Assembly (NCBI GenBank): GCA_029265355.1
Contig: JAJUJL010000003.1
Span: 265,102 to 329,101 of the forward strand
Reading direction: 5' to 3'
Length of the DNA: 64,000 nt
Source of the DNA: Chloroflexota bacterium
GTDB taxonomy: Bacteria; Chloroflexota; Anaerolineae; Anaerolineales; UBA4823
Below are positions 28,151 to 37,371 of the stretch, piece by piece; the first letter of the stretch is position 1, and every line of letters starts with the position of its first letter. A model generated the notes under the pieces. It did not search any database. It was not told the origin of the DNA and worked only from the letters and a program-made list of their open reading frames with translations. The position numbers were made by a program, and so were the translations under genes.

Positions 28151-29176
28151 ATGAACGAAAATACTCTGGGCGTCTGCATCATTGGCTGCGGTATGATGGG
28201 AACCATTCACGCCGAAGGCTGGTCGCGCCTTCCGCAGGCGGAAATCCGTGCGGTGGTGGACATTCGCCCCGAGCGAGCCCAAAAACTCGCTGAGATGTAC
28301 CCTCCAGCGCAATGGTACACCGATTACCTACAGGCGCTCGATTTACCGGGTATTGACGTCGTCTCTGTATGCATTCCCACCAACCTGCACGCACACGCCG
28401 CCCTGGCTGCCATCCAACGCTCCAGGCATGTGTTGTGTGAGAAACCGATGGCTTTACACGTGCACGAAGCCCGGCAAATGCTTTCAGCGGCTGAACAAAA
28501 AGGGGTCAAGCTAGCCCTGGGGTTTATGCGCCGACATTCTCCTGTCATGACCGCCCTCAGAGATCACATCGCAGCCGGCAATTTTGGCAGACCGCTGTTC
28601 TACACTGCCACCGACTTCCGTGAAATCCGCCCAAAACTGGAGATGCACGATATGCACGCCAATGGCGGACCGGTGATCGATATGGCAGTCCATCTCTTCG
28701 ACACCTGGAATTATTTGTTCGCTTCACAGGCCGAAGAAGTCTTCGCCCAGGGGTTGCGCCTGGGCCAGGGCCGGCCAGAGCTGAGCTCGGTTGACCACCT
28801 GGCCTGGGATACAGCAAGTATCACCGTGAGATACACCTCCGGCGATATCGGATCATTTCAAGTGTGTTGGGGGCTTCCCCCAGGTGCAAATCCCAAACCG
28901 TTCGCCGAGCGACTGCTCTCACCGGGTGGAGCGGTCGAGGCCAGCTTCGGCAGAAATCGCCAGCAGGCAGAATGGATGCGGGAATCGGGGCGTCAAGAAA
29001 TCATCGCCGCCTGCGACGAAGACATGTACTACCGCCAGGTGGAAAGCTTTGCACAGGCCATTCTTCAGGATCAACCCGTGGTGGTCACCGGGGAGCACGG
29101 TCTGGCGGCTCTGGCCATCGCCAGAGCCGCTTTGGCATCCATCGAGCAACGAATTCCGGTGCACCTGGTCAATTAA
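28151..29176 (+). CDS. Gfo/Idh/MocA-family NAD(P)-dependent oxidoreductase
   Basis: A 341-residue dehydrogenase. The N-terminal Rossmann fold has IIGCGMMGTIHAEGW, followed by the family signature CEKPMALHVHEA; the C-terminal domain provides the sugar site, with MHANGGPVIDMAVHLFDTW carrying the Asp and His of the catalytic set. It would oxidise or reduce a hydroxyl of a sugar, inositol or sugar acid. The start is ATG 28151; the upstream in-frame TTG at 28127 overlaps the preceding gene. It closes the long catabolic gene run. Confidence 0.88.
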   Translation: MNENTLGVCIIGCGMMGTIHAEGWSRLPQAEIRAVVDIRPERAQKLAEMYPPAQWYTDYLQALDLPGIDVVSVCIPTNLHAHAALAAIQRSRHVLCEKPMALHVHEARQMLSAAEQKGVKLALGFMRRHSPVMTALRDHIAAGNFGRPLFYTATDFREIRPKLEMHDMHANGGPVIDMAVHLFDTWNYLFASQAEEVFAQGLRLGQGRPELSSVDHLAWDTASITVRYTSGDIGSFQVCWGLPPGANPKPFAERLLSPGGAVEASFGRNRQQAEWMRESGRQEIIAACDEDMYYRQVESFAQAILQDQPVVVTGEHGLAALAIARAALASIEQRIPVHLVN

Positions 29177-29288
29177 GAGGCCCGGCAAAAAAGCAGGTCA
29201 ACGAAAACGACGGCTGGTGTCGCATCAGGCGCATCACAGGTATAATTAGGTATCACTCGAAACTGGGGCGTCCCGAACAACACACCTG

Positions 29289-30446
29289 ATGAGCATCTGG
29301 CGTAGGCGGCGTTTCATATGGATCATCACCCTGATGTTGGCGCAAGCCTGTGTCAGGGCAGCCAGCCTACCGACAACCAGGACGCCTTCAGCCAGCAGCT
29401 CGGCTCAGCTTTCCCCCACGCAACAGGTCACTGCGCCGATCGCTTCGCCGCAAGCGCAAACAACAGCACCCACTGCCCCTCAGGGGGAAGCACCGCCAGG
29501 ACGGCACACACCTGTGGAGCAGGAAATTCACCCAATTGCGCTTGCCGGCCCCATCCAATCGCCCGAGGCGGAGATATCCGGGATGACCTGGATCCGGGAT
29601 ACGCTCATCTTATTGCCTCAGTATCCCGAACGATTCGGCGACCAAAACGCCGAGGGATATGTCTTTGGCATCCAGAAGTCCACGATCCTGGCTTACCTGG
29701 AGAACGCCAATCCACAACCCATCACTCCGCAGCCCATCCCATTCATCGCCAATGACCTTGGTAAGCTTGTTCCTGGCTACGAAGGCTACGAAAGCATCGC
29801 CGTGTCCGGCGATCAGGCGTATCTGACGGTCGAGACCAGCCGCGGCGCTTCACAGGGGCGACTGGTGATGGCAACCATCCTGGCCGACCTCCAGGCTATT
29901 GTGGTTAACAGCGCAGCGATCGTAGAAATACCCTCCTCGGTCGATACGCCCAACCACAGCTATGAATCTTTGCTCGTATTTGGACGAAGATTGGTCGCCA
30001 TACATGAGACGAATGGCGCCGCCATAAATCCCTCACCCGTCGCCCCCACCTTCGGCCTGGACTTGACATTGGCCGACAACCTGTCTTTTCCAAATATCGA
30101 ATTTCGCGTGACGGATGCCACTGCAGTCGATGAAAATGGCCGCTTCTGGATCATCAATTATTTCTTCCCAGGCGATCTTGCCCTGTATGCAGCAGATCCG
30201 CTTGGCGCTGAGTACGGTGCGCGGCAAGATCCTCCGCAGGGCATCGCCATCGAACGCCTGCTGGAGCTGCAATTCAGCGAAGCAGGCATCGAACTTGCCC
30301 CGGACGGTTACATACCCCTTCGGTTGGGCGAAGCTTCCCGCAATTGGGAAGCGATTGCCAGGTTGGATGAGCGTGGATTCTTGATTGCCACGGACAAATT
30401 TCCTTCGACAGTATTCGGATTTGTGAGCACCCCCCTGACTCCTTAA
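29289..30446 (+). CDS. Hypothetical lipoprotein, probable beta-propeller
   Basis: A 385-residue secreted protein with lipobox LAQAC (Cys about 21) after an Arg-rich N-terminus and a hydrophobic segment, then a Ser/Thr/Pro/Gln linker to about residue 75. The rest is beta-rich with blade-like segments ([66 protein letters not shown]), reminiscent of esterase-like or phytase-like propellers. No catalytic residues could be assigned. A TATAAT at 29241-29246 lies upstream as a possible -10 box. Confidence 0.6.
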   Translation: MSIWRRRRFIWIITLMLAQACVRAASLPTTRTPSASSSAQLSPTQQVTAPIASPQAQTTAPTAPQGEAPPGRHTPVEQEIHPIALAGPIQSPEAEISGMTWIRDTLILLPQYPERFGDQNAEGYVFGIQKSTILAYLENANPQPITPQPIPFIANDLGKLVPGYEGYESIAVSGDQAYLTVETSRGASQGRLVMATILADLQAIVVNSAAIVEIPSSVDTPNHSYESLLVFGRRLVAIHETNGAAINPSPVAPTFGLDLTLADNLSFPNIEFRVTDATAVDENGRFWIINYFFPGDLALYAADPLGAEYGARQDPPQGIAIERLLELQFSEAGIELAPDGYIPLRLGEASRNWEAIARLDERGFLIATDKFPSTVFGFVSTPLTP

Positions 30447-30514
30447 CCCACCCAGGGTTTATAATTTCACCCATTGTCGCCTTCACAACAGCCCAAGCAA
30501 GGAGAAGGAAGCAA

Positions 30515-31465
30515 ATGTCGGTTCACCCCTTACGGATTTTCAGCGGAACGGCGCACCCAGAGCTGGCGGCTGAAGTATCTCAACACCTGGGCGTGCCGCT
30601 GGGAAAATCCACCGCCAGGCGTTTACCCGATAGCGAAATCCATGTCATGATCGACGAAGTCGTGCGAGATCAGGATATTTTCCTGGTGCAGACCTGTTGC
30701 GCGCCGGTGAATGATAACCTGGTTGAGCTGCTGTTGTACCTGGATGCGTTCCGCCGCGCCAGCGCCCACTCGGTGAGCCTGGTGATCCCTTACTTTCCCT
30801 ATGCGCGCCAGGATCGCATGGCGCGCGGCAGGGAGGCGATCAGCGCGCGCGTCGTGGCAAACCTGCTTGAAACCATGGGCGCCAACCGGGTCATTTTTAT
30901 CGACATCCATAACCGCGCCATACAAGGCTTCTTCAATATCCCCGTCGACCCACTTTCCGCGATGCCGTTGCTGGCAGCCTATTTTCGCAAGCCAGAATAC
31001 GCGGACGCCGCTATCGTCAGCCCAGATGTGGGACGCGCCGGTCTTGCAGGGCGGTATGCTGAGCTCACCAACTTGCCGCTCGTGGTCATGCACAAACGTC
31101 GCACCAGCTTTTCCACCACCGAGACCGCCCATGTTGTTGGCGACATCACCGGTCGCCGTCCCATCATCATCGATGACCTGATGGCGGGCGGCAGCGTCCT
31201 ACGGCAGATCGATGCACTGTATGAACGCGGCGCACAGGGCAAAGCTTGTTTCGCTGTCACCCACCCGGTGCTGCTGCCCACAGCCCTCAGTTACCTGGAT
31301 GAAGACGACCGCATCGAGAAGCTTGTCGTCACCAATACCATCCCGGTACCTCCAGAGAAACGTCACCCCAAGATCGAAGTGCTCTCCGTCGCACCCATGC
31401 TGGCAGAGATTATCCAACACATCCATCAAGGTCGCAGCATCTCCGCAAAACTGGTTCTTTCCTGA
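30515..31465 (+). CDS. prs: Ribose-phosphate pyrophosphokinase (PRPP synthetase)
   Basis: The 316-residue protein makes phosphoribosyl pyrophosphate from ribose 5-phosphate and ATP, feeding nucleotide, His and Trp synthesis. Family features are [12 protein letters not shown], the catalytic [32 protein letters not shown] and the PRPP loop [13 protein letters not shown]. The loop normally reads DDxxxTGGT, so DDLMAGGS is a modest deviation. AAGGAGAAGG precedes the ATG. It could be a second, divergent Prs; whether the genome has another copy is unknown. Confidence 0.85.
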   Translation: MSVHPLRIFSGTAHPELAAEVSQHLGVPLGKSTARRLPDSEIHVMIDEVVRDQDIFLVQTCCAPVNDNLVELLLYLDAFRRASAHSVSLVIPYFPYARQDRMARGREAISARVVANLLETMGANRVIFIDIHNRAIQGFFNIPVDPLSAMPLLAAYFRKPEYADAAIVSPDVGRAGLAGRYAELTNLPLVVMHKRRTSFSTTETAHVVGDITGRRPIIIDDLMAGGSVLRQIDALYERGAQGKACFAVTHPVLLPTALSYLDEDDRIEKLVVTNTIPVPPEKRHPKIEVLSVAPMLAEIIQHIHQGRSISAKLVLS

Positions 31466-31479
31466 AAGGGCTGACAACT

Positions 31480-32775
31480 ATGCACAAATCATCGAACTAC
31501 CGCTGGTTCATCGTCGCCGTCTGTTTTGCATTCATGCTTCTTCACCAATCGGATAAGCTCTTGATCGGTCCGCTCACCTCCCAAATCATGGAGACCTTCC
31601 AGATCAACAGGGTGGAAATGGGTGCAGTGTTCTCGGGCGCTTTACTGGTAGGCGCCATTCTCTACCCCATCTGGGGATATCTCTACGATCGCTATGCCCG
31701 CTCGAAACTGCTTGCCCTGGCTTCTTTTATTTGGGGCTCAACCACCTGGTTGAGCGCTATCGCTCCTAACTACTCCATGTTCTTGGCCTCGCGTGCCAGC
31801 ACGGGCATCGATGATTCCTCCTATCCAGGGCTTTACAGTTTGATTTCGGACTACTTTGGCCCAGCCATACGCGGCAAAGTTTATGGCATCTTGCAGCTTT
31901 CCCAACCGCTGGGGTATATGCTCGGACTGATCCTTGCCACCGTTTTGAGCAGCGCAATCGGCTGGCAAGGCGTTTTCTACTTGACCGGTTCGCTGGGGCT
32001 TGTGCTGGCGGTGGTGATCTTTTTTGGCGTTAAAGATGCGCCTCGCGGGCGCAGCGAGCCAGAGATGGCGGAGTTGGAGCAAATCGGCATCTATAAATTT
32101 GATTTGAAGATTGCCCTCCAGCTTTTCAAAAAACGCAGCCTGATCATGCTATTCATCCAGGGCTTCGTTGGCGTTTTCCCCTGGAACGTCATCACCTATT
32201 GGTTCTTTAGCTACCTGGAAACCGAGCGAAATTACGACTCTGGCGCTGTGCTAGGAACGATGGCGCCCGCCATTCTCGTGCTGGCGTCCGGTTATTTCGT
32301 CGGCGGCGCTTTTGGCGATTATTTCTTCAAACGAACACCGCGCGGCAGGGTATTGGTTTCCATGTTTGGCGTCTTGATGGGCGCGATACTGTTGACCCTC
32401 ACGCTCAATGTGCCCATCGCTAACCAGACGCAGTTCCTCATCATGCTGATGGCGACGGCCCTATTCATTCCATTTTCTTCGGCCAATGTCATTTCAACTG
32501 TCTATGACATCACCTTACCGGAGGTGCGCAGCACCGCCCTTGCTGTGCAGTATTTCATCGAGAATGGCGGCGCCGCCATAGCCCCGCTGCTTGCTGGTAT
32601 CATCGCCGAAGCGACTTCACTGCACACCGCGATACTGGTCATTTGTGTCAGCGCCTGGTTGATCTGCGCAGTCTTCCTGGGACTCACCACCTGGCTGGTG
32701 CCGCACGATATTCGCACCCTGCGCCAGCAAATGCGTGAGCGCGCTGAGCTGGAAAGAAAAGGCCTCGCTGCCTGA
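31480..32775 (+). CDS. MFS transporter (Spinster-like)
   Basis: A 431-residue 12-helix transporter. The helix 2-3 loop has YLYDRYARSK, the MFS-A-type motif, and the N-terminal half has LASRASTGIDDSSYPGLYSL, characteristic of Spinster-type and related carriers. It starts 14 nt after prs and is likely in the same transcript. Substrate unknown; relatives export lipids or import organic anions. Confidence 0.82.
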   Translation: MHKSSNYRWFIVAVCFAFMLLHQSDKLLIGPLTSQIMETFQINRVEMGAVFSGALLVGAILYPIWGYLYDRYARSKLLALASFIWGSTTWLSAIAPNYSMFLASRASTGIDDSSYPGLYSLISDYFGPAIRGKVYGILQLSQPLGYMLGLILATVLSSAIGWQGVFYLTGSLGLVLAVVIFFGVKDAPRGRSEPEMAELEQIGIYKFDLKIALQLFKKRSLIMLFIQGFVGVFPWNVITYWFFSYLETERNYDSGAVLGTMAPAILVLASGYFVGGAFGDYFFKRTPRGRVLVSMFGVLMGAILLTLTLNVPIANQTQFLIMLMATALFIPFSSANVISTVYDITLPEVRSTALAVQYFIENGGAAIAPLLAGIIAEATSLHTAILVICVSAWLICAVFLGLTTWLVPHDIRTLRQQMRERAELERKGLAA

Positions 32776-32798
32776 CCTCGAAAGCCGCTCTCATCATT

Positions 32799-34220
32799 AT
32801 GGATCGTCCTCGCAACGTGAGTAGCGCAAACGAAAAATGGTGGATCCTGGTCGCCATCGGTGCAGGCACCTTCATGTCCGCCCTGGACGTGAGCGTGGTG
32901 AACACCGTACTGCCGGTCATCAATCAAAGTTTCAATAGCCAGATCGCTACCGTTGAATGGGTGGTCATTGTTTATCTGCTGCTGGTCAGCGGGATGCTGC
33001 CGGGCTTTGGTCGGTTGGGCGATCTGCGCGGTCATAAAATCATCTACATCGCCGGTTTCTTCGTATTCATCTTCAGCTCGGTGCTGTGCGGCTTCTCCAC
33101 TTCGGTCGGCGCACTGGTCGCAGCTCGCGCCCTGCAAGCCCTCGGCGCCGCCATGCTTTCAGCCAACTCACCCGCTATTCTGAGCAAGAGCTTTCCCGCC
33201 AGCCAGCGCGGCCAGGCACTGGGCTTACAGGCGACGATGACCTACCTGGGGCTGACCGTGGGGCCATCCCTGGGAGGCTGGCTGACAGAATTGATTAGCT
33301 GGCAGGCAGTGTTCTTCATCAACCTCCCCGTTGGCGCGATCGCGCTCTTGATGAGCTGGAAATTCATCCCCATGGATTCTGGCGGTGAGGTTCGTGAACC
33401 CTTCGATGGGTTTGGGGCGATCTTGTTCATGGCTGGTCTCACCAGCCTGCTCTTGGGAATGAATCAAGGCCACAACTGGGGGTGGCTTTCTCCCCAAATC
33501 CTCTCACTGTTTCTATTTGCAGCAAGCTGCCTGGCGCTCTTCGCCTGGCGCGAACAGAACACCCGCTCTCCCATGCTCGACCTGCGCTTGTTCCGCTCGC
33601 GCATGTTCTCGGCGTCTGTGATCAGCGCGGTGATCAATTACATCTGTGTCTACAGCATCATTTTCTTGATGCCATTTTATCTTTTGCAGGGGCGCGGCCT
33701 GAGTCCTTCTCAGGCAGGGCTGTTACTGACCACGCAGCCAATTGTCATGGCATTGGTCGCCCCCCTCTCTGGCACGCTCTCCGATCGCATCGGTACACTG
33801 CTTCCCACCACAATCGGTATGGGCATTCTTGCCATTGGGATGTTTTTGCTCTCTCGCCTGGGCCCTGAATCACCCCGCCTTGCCATTGTCCTCTGCCTCA
33901 CCATTACCGGCCTGGGAATTGGCACCTTCATATCACCCAACAGCAGCGCGCTTCTCGGTTCGGCTCCTCGCCAAAGGCAGGGCATTGCCTCTGCGCTGAT
34001 GGCCACGGCTCGCAATGTGGGCATGGTTTTGGGAGTGGGCATCTCTGGCGCCATTTTCACCACCATCTTATCCCATTCACAGGCGGAGCCCGGCTCTCTC
34101 TTTCATGCCGCCTCGGTAAGTTTTCTGGTCGCTGCCGGGATCGCGATCTTAGGCGTGCTGAGCTCTTCGGTGCGGAATAGTCCCCACCCCAATGATATCC
34201 ATTTCACGCCATCCAATTAA
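32799..34220 (+). CDS. MFS drug:proton antiporter, DHA2 family
   Basis: A 473-residue transporter with about 14 helices. FMSALDVSVVNTVLPVI at helix 1 is the motif D1 region of EmrB/QacA-type pumps; GRLGDLRGHK is motif A, and GPSLGGWLTELISWQAVFFINLP is motif C with flanking sequence. Such pumps expel amphipathic compounds. It follows the previous transporter gene by 23 nt. Confidence 0.87.
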   Translation: MDRPRNVSSANEKWWILVAIGAGTFMSALDVSVVNTVLPVINQSFNSQIATVEWVVIVYLLLVSGMLPGFGRLGDLRGHKIIYIAGFFVFIFSSVLCGFSTSVGALVAARALQALGAAMLSANSPAILSKSFPASQRGQALGLQATMTYLGLTVGPSLGGWLTELISWQAVFFINLPVGAIALLMSWKFIPMDSGGEVREPFDGFGAILFMAGLTSLLLGMNQGHNWGWLSPQILSLFLFAASCLALFAWREQNTRSPMLDLRLFRSRMFSASVISAVINYICVYSIIFLMPFYLLQGRGLSPSQAGLLLTTQPIVMALVAPLSGTLSDRIGTLLPTTIGMGILAIGMFLLSRLGPESPRLAIVLCLTITGLGIGTFISPNSSALLGSAPRQRQGIASALMATARNVGMVLGVGISGAIFTTILSHSQAEPGSLFHAASVSFLVAAGIAILGVLSSSVRNSPHPNDIHFTPSN

Positions 34221-34224
34221 CAAC

Positions 34225-36669
34225 ATGAATGAAACATCGAATTTAACCACACCACAATCAAACCGCTCAGGCTGCATCCAGCCAATCATCGCCTTCATCA
34301 CCGCTTCCTGGATCGCTTTGATCAGTTATGGCAAGGTGGGTCTCGAGTACCTGCTTACCTCATCTTTCATGGCGCTTCCCAGTTACATCTGGGGAGCACT
34401 GGCAATTGGACAAGTTTTGCTGCTGGGGCTGCCATTATTGCTCCTGGCCTGGTTGTGGAAAGATACCATCTACCGCGCCATCTACCGCGCCTGGCTCACC
34501 CCGCTCGCTTTCCTGGCGCTGAACCTGCCATCTTACCTGTTGCCCCAGTCGGCTGCCAATGCTCGCGCCGTTTACCAGATCGGAACCGCAATCCTCTTCT
34601 CAACGAGCGTGTGGTTTTTTTACTTCCGCAGGGGCGTTCGAATAGAATCTCAGGACAATCATCAGCATCGCGCGCTTTCGCCGCTAACCACGCTGACCCT
34701 GGCCGGCCTCTTCACCTTACCATGGATGGCGATGGGAGCTGCCGGATCTTTGTTTGAAATGTTTCTGCAGCTTGGCTCAGCCTTAGCTTTCGGACTGGCG
34801 GCTGCGCTGGCTTACAGCATGATCTTGCCTCCATATTTTCCAGATTCATCCCGCGCTTCCCCTTTGCCCTACGCTTCTTTCCGAATCGGCTTTGCTGCCA
34901 GTGTCAGCTTGCTTCTCCTGGCAAGCGGCACCACGTTCAGCTTTGGCGCCATGCAAATCCTGTTGATGATCAGCCTGCCAGCCTTGGGTTGGGTTCTGAG
35001 CACCGGCTATGGGTTTGCGCACCTACGCAGTGCAACCGGCGCGCCTTCGCTGTCCCTCAAAGCGTTCTTCCCGATCACCTTGTTGCTGGGATTGAGCGCC
35101 GCAGCGCCCATGATGTGGTTCGACCCAGACGAATTGGCCTTGATCATCACCGCCATGCAGGGCGAGGTCATTTTTTGGGCCGGGTATGCTGCATCCGCCT
35201 GCCTGGCATTGAGCCTGGCCTCTGCGATCATCATCAACCTGGCTGCCCGGTTTCAAGACCAAAAACCAGGTCGCAGTGCACAATTGGCTGGCCGGCTCAT
35301 GGCTGGGCTTATCCTGATTTCCTTGCTGGGCGCGCTCACTTTGAAGTTGCGCAGCGGCCTACACGGGGATGGTCTCTTCGTGATCATGGATACCCAGGCT
35401 GATCTGCGCAGCTCTGCAACGGTTGCTGATCCCAGGCAAAGACGGATGCAGGTTTACCGGTCGTTGGTGGAGCATGCCAATGCCTCCCAGCAGCAACTGC
35501 GCGCCTCCCTGGACCGCTGGGGGGTCTCCTACACGCCCTATTACCTGGTTAACGCCATCCAGGTCCAGGGGGGACCTTTGCTACGCTGGTGGCTCAAACA
35601 ACAGCCTGGAGTATCGCGCGTCCTGGACAACCCCTGGATGCGCCCCTTACCTCGCCCTCTTCCAGTCAACACCGGACAAGCCCCAGCGCCCGGCCAGGTG
35701 CCCTGGAACATCTCAATGATCCAGGCAGACCGGGTTTGGGAAGAATTCGGCGCCCGCGGCCAGGGCATCCTCATCGGCAATTCTGATAGCGGTATGCAGG
35801 CGGATCACCCGGAGCTCCGTGACTCCTACCGCGGCGCAAGTGGTTCCAACGACTATAACTGGTACGATCCTTGGTATCACACGCAACGACCCACTGATAG
35901 CGGCGGGCATGGCACCCACACCCTGGGTATCGTGCTGGGCAATAACACCGGCGTAGCCCCGGAGGCGCAATGGATTGGCTGCGTCAACCTGGCGCGCAAC
36001 CTGGGAAACCCGGCTCTGTACCTGAGCTGCCTGCAGTTCATGCTCGCCCCATTTCCCCTGGATGGCGATCCTTTTAGAGATGGACGCCCCGAGCTCGGCG
36101 CTCAGGTGCTCAACAACTCTTGGGGTTGCCCAGACATGGAAGGCTGCGATGATGAGTCGCTCGAGCCTGCAGCGCAGGCGCTGCGCGCGGCTGGCATATT
36201 TGTGGTCGTGTCCGCAGGCAATGATGGACCCTTTTGCGGCTCTTTGACCACGCCCCCCGCAATTTATGAGGCCGTGTTGTCAGTCGGCGCGGTGGACTCG
36301 CAAGGTTCTCTGGCTATCTTCAGCAGCATCGGGCAAGATCCCGCTGCACCGCCAAGCGTGATTAAACCCGATCTCGTGGCGCCTGGCGTAGAGGTGCTCT
36401 CGGCGTTTCCCAACAGCTCCTATGCGGTTCAATCAGGCACTTCTATGGCAGGCCCCCACGTTGCCGGCGTGGTCGCCTTGATCTGGTCAGCCAACCCGGC
36501 GCTGATCGGCGACATCGAAGCCACCGAACGTATCCTCTTATCCAGCACCACCCCATATACGGGTGGGCTGCCAGACTGCCCTGGGGCAGACGCTACACCC
36601 AGCACAGCCGTGGGTTACGGTGTCGTGAACGCATACCGCGCTGTGCAGCTTGCTCTGCAGGCAAGATGA
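34225..36669 (+). CDS. Membrane-embedded subtilase: polytopic N-terminal domain, I9-like propeptide, S8 protease
   Basis: The 814-residue protein has three parts. Residues about 15-380 contain 10-11 predicted membrane helices. Residues about 390-485 resemble an inhibitor-I9 propeptide, ending in an internal processing-like region before WNISMIQADRVWE. Residues 500-814 are a peptidase S8 domain with triad Asp521 (NSDSGMQ), His562 (GGHGTHTLG) and Ser740 (SGTSMAGPHVAG). ATG 34225 is chosen because the upstream MFS gene stops at 34220; an ATG at 34192 is also in frame. Usually subtilases carry only a signal peptide; an I9-like segment placed after a polytopic domain is unusual. It probably acts outside the cell or within the envelope. 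Confidence 0.85.
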   Translation: MNETSNLTTPQSNRSGCIQPIIAFITASWIALISYGKVGLEYLLTSSFMALPSYIWGALAIGQVLLLGLPLLLLAWLWKDTIYRAIYRAWLTPLAFLALNLPSYLLPQSAANARAVYQIGTAILFSTSVWFFYFRRGVRIESQDNHQHRALSPLTTLTLAGLFTLPWMAMGAAGSLFEMFLQLGSALAFGLAAALAYSMILPPYFPDSSRASPLPYASFRIGFAASVSLLLLASGTTFSFGAMQILLMISLPALGWVLSTGYGFAHLRSATGAPSLSLKAFFPITLLLGLSAAAPMMWFDPDELALIITAMQGEVIFWAGYAASACLALSLASAIIINLAARFQDQKPGRSAQLAGRLMAGLILISLLGALTLKLRSGLHGDGLFVIMDTQADLRSSATVADPRQRRMQVYRSLVEHANASQQQLRASLDRWGVSYTPYYLVNAIQVQGGPLLRWWLKQQPGVSRVLDNPWMRPLPRPLPVNTGQAPAPGQVPWNISMIQADRVWEEFGARGQGILIGNSDSGMQADHPELRDSYRGASGSNDYNWYDPWYHTQRPTDSGGHGTHTLGIVLGNNTGVAPEAQWIGCVNLARNLGNPALYLSCLQFMLAPFPLDGDPFRDGRPELGAQVLNNSWGCPDMEGCDDESLEPAAQALRAAGIFVVVSAGNDGPFCGSLTTPPAIYEAVLSVGAVDSQGSLAIFSSIGQDPAAPPSVIKPDLVAPGVEVLSAFPNSSYAVQSGTSMAGPHVAGVVALIWSANPALIGDIEATERILLSSTTPYTGGLPDCPGADATPSTAVGYGVVNAYRAVQLALQAR

Positions 36670-36726
36670 CCACCCGCCAGAGCAACTTTTGGATCCTATT
36701 GGCGTATATCAATAGGAGATTGCCAC

Positions 36727-36764
36727 GACCAGCACAAGCGGGTAAAAACCACCCGAAGCTGGTC
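36727..36764 (+). terminator. Nested hairpin after the subtilase gene
   Basis: GACCAGC (36727-36733) pairs with GCTGGTC (36758-36764), and within it CGGGT (36739-36743) pairs with ACCCG (36751-36755). It lies 58 nt after the stop codon. There is no T-run directly after, so it may stabilise the mRNA end rather than terminate by itself. Confidence 0.5.
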
Positions 36765-36859
36765 TACTCATGACATATTTGTCATTTCTTCATTTGAGTG
36801 CCGCCTGGCGGCATAGCCGAATCTCGCAATGAGAGCTAAGATCAAATAAGGAGTCAAAG

Positions 36860-37063
36860 ATGGAAGATCGCAGTGGTTGCCTGGGTGGTTTGCTGAAGCT
36901 GTTCTTGTTGGGCTGGCTGTTCGATTGGCTTCAGGATAATTTCGGCTTTGGCCGCGGCGCTTCTTGCACGGGTTGCGGTTGCGGGATCATCCTGCTCTTG
37001 CTCTTCATGATGTTCGCCTGCTCGATCATCACAGGCACAGACTGGTTCCGATTCACCTTCTAG
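36860..37063 (+). CDS. Small Cys-rich membrane protein
   Basis: A 67-residue protein with two hydrophobic segments (LLKLFLLGWLFDWLQ and GIILLLLFMMFACSII) separated by a Cys/Gly loop, CTGCGCG. An AAGGAG site sits before the ATG and a strong terminator follows at 37084, so it is a single-gene unit. Family not recognised. The paired Cys could bind metal or form disulfides. Confidence 0.65.
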   Translation: MEDRSGCLGGLLKLFLLGWLFDWLQDNFGFGRGASCTGCGCGIILLLLFMMFACSIITGTDWFRFTF

Positions 37064-37083
37064 CCGACGCTCCTGATAACTCC

Positions 37084-37114
37084 AACCAGGTAGAGCTGGC
37101 TCTGCCTGGTTTTC
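37084..37114 (+). terminator. Rho-independent terminator
   Basis: AACCAGG (37084-37090) pairs with CCTGGTT (37105-37111), and the inner AGAGC (37092-37096) with GCTCT (37099-37103). The stem runs into TTTTC. It ends the small membrane protein gene transcript. Confidence 0.85.
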
Positions 37115-37136
37115 ATTTTCAAACATTAACCAGTTA

Positions 37137-37282
37137 TTGACATGTCGTTAAAGCTTGTCTGGTATCATAACGTTGCTGAGAAATCCAACAGGGGCAGCAG
37201 CAGGATTTCAAAGTTTGGTAGAGCGAACTTCTCTCCTCCCGGGGCCGCCGGCTGTCCTCCCACAGCCGGCGGCTTAGCTTTT
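37137..37282 (+). ncRNA. Candidate structured small RNA ending in a strong hairpin
   Basis: The 308 nt between genes (37064-37371) contain, after a terminator, a -35-like TTGACA (37137-37142) and TATCAT (37163-37168; the 20-nt spacing is long). These are followed by a stem GAAATCC (37180-37186)/GGATTTC (37203-37209) and a perfect 12-bp hairpin at 37244-37273, with a 6-nt loop and then TTAGCTTTT. A transcript of about 105 nt starting near 37175 would be compact and structured. No open frame is convincing in it. It could instead be an attenuator in the degV leader. Confidence 0.45.
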
Positions 37283-37331
37283 CGTTCCCAGGGACAGCAA
37301 ACATCGTCGGCCAGCAAATTCGCTCGACTCA

Positions 37332-37347
37332 TGCTATCATGATAGCA
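37332..37347. promoter_or_regulatory. Perfect 16-bp palindrome upstream of degV
   Basis: TGCTATCATGATAGCA is a perfect inverted repeat 25 nt before the chosen degV start. It has the size and symmetry of a dimeric repressor operator and overlaps an upstream in-frame ATG at 37339, which argues against that ATG as the start. The cognate regulator is unknown. Confidence 0.55.
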
Positions 37348-37371
37348 ATCAAAGCAATCGGGAGACGACAC

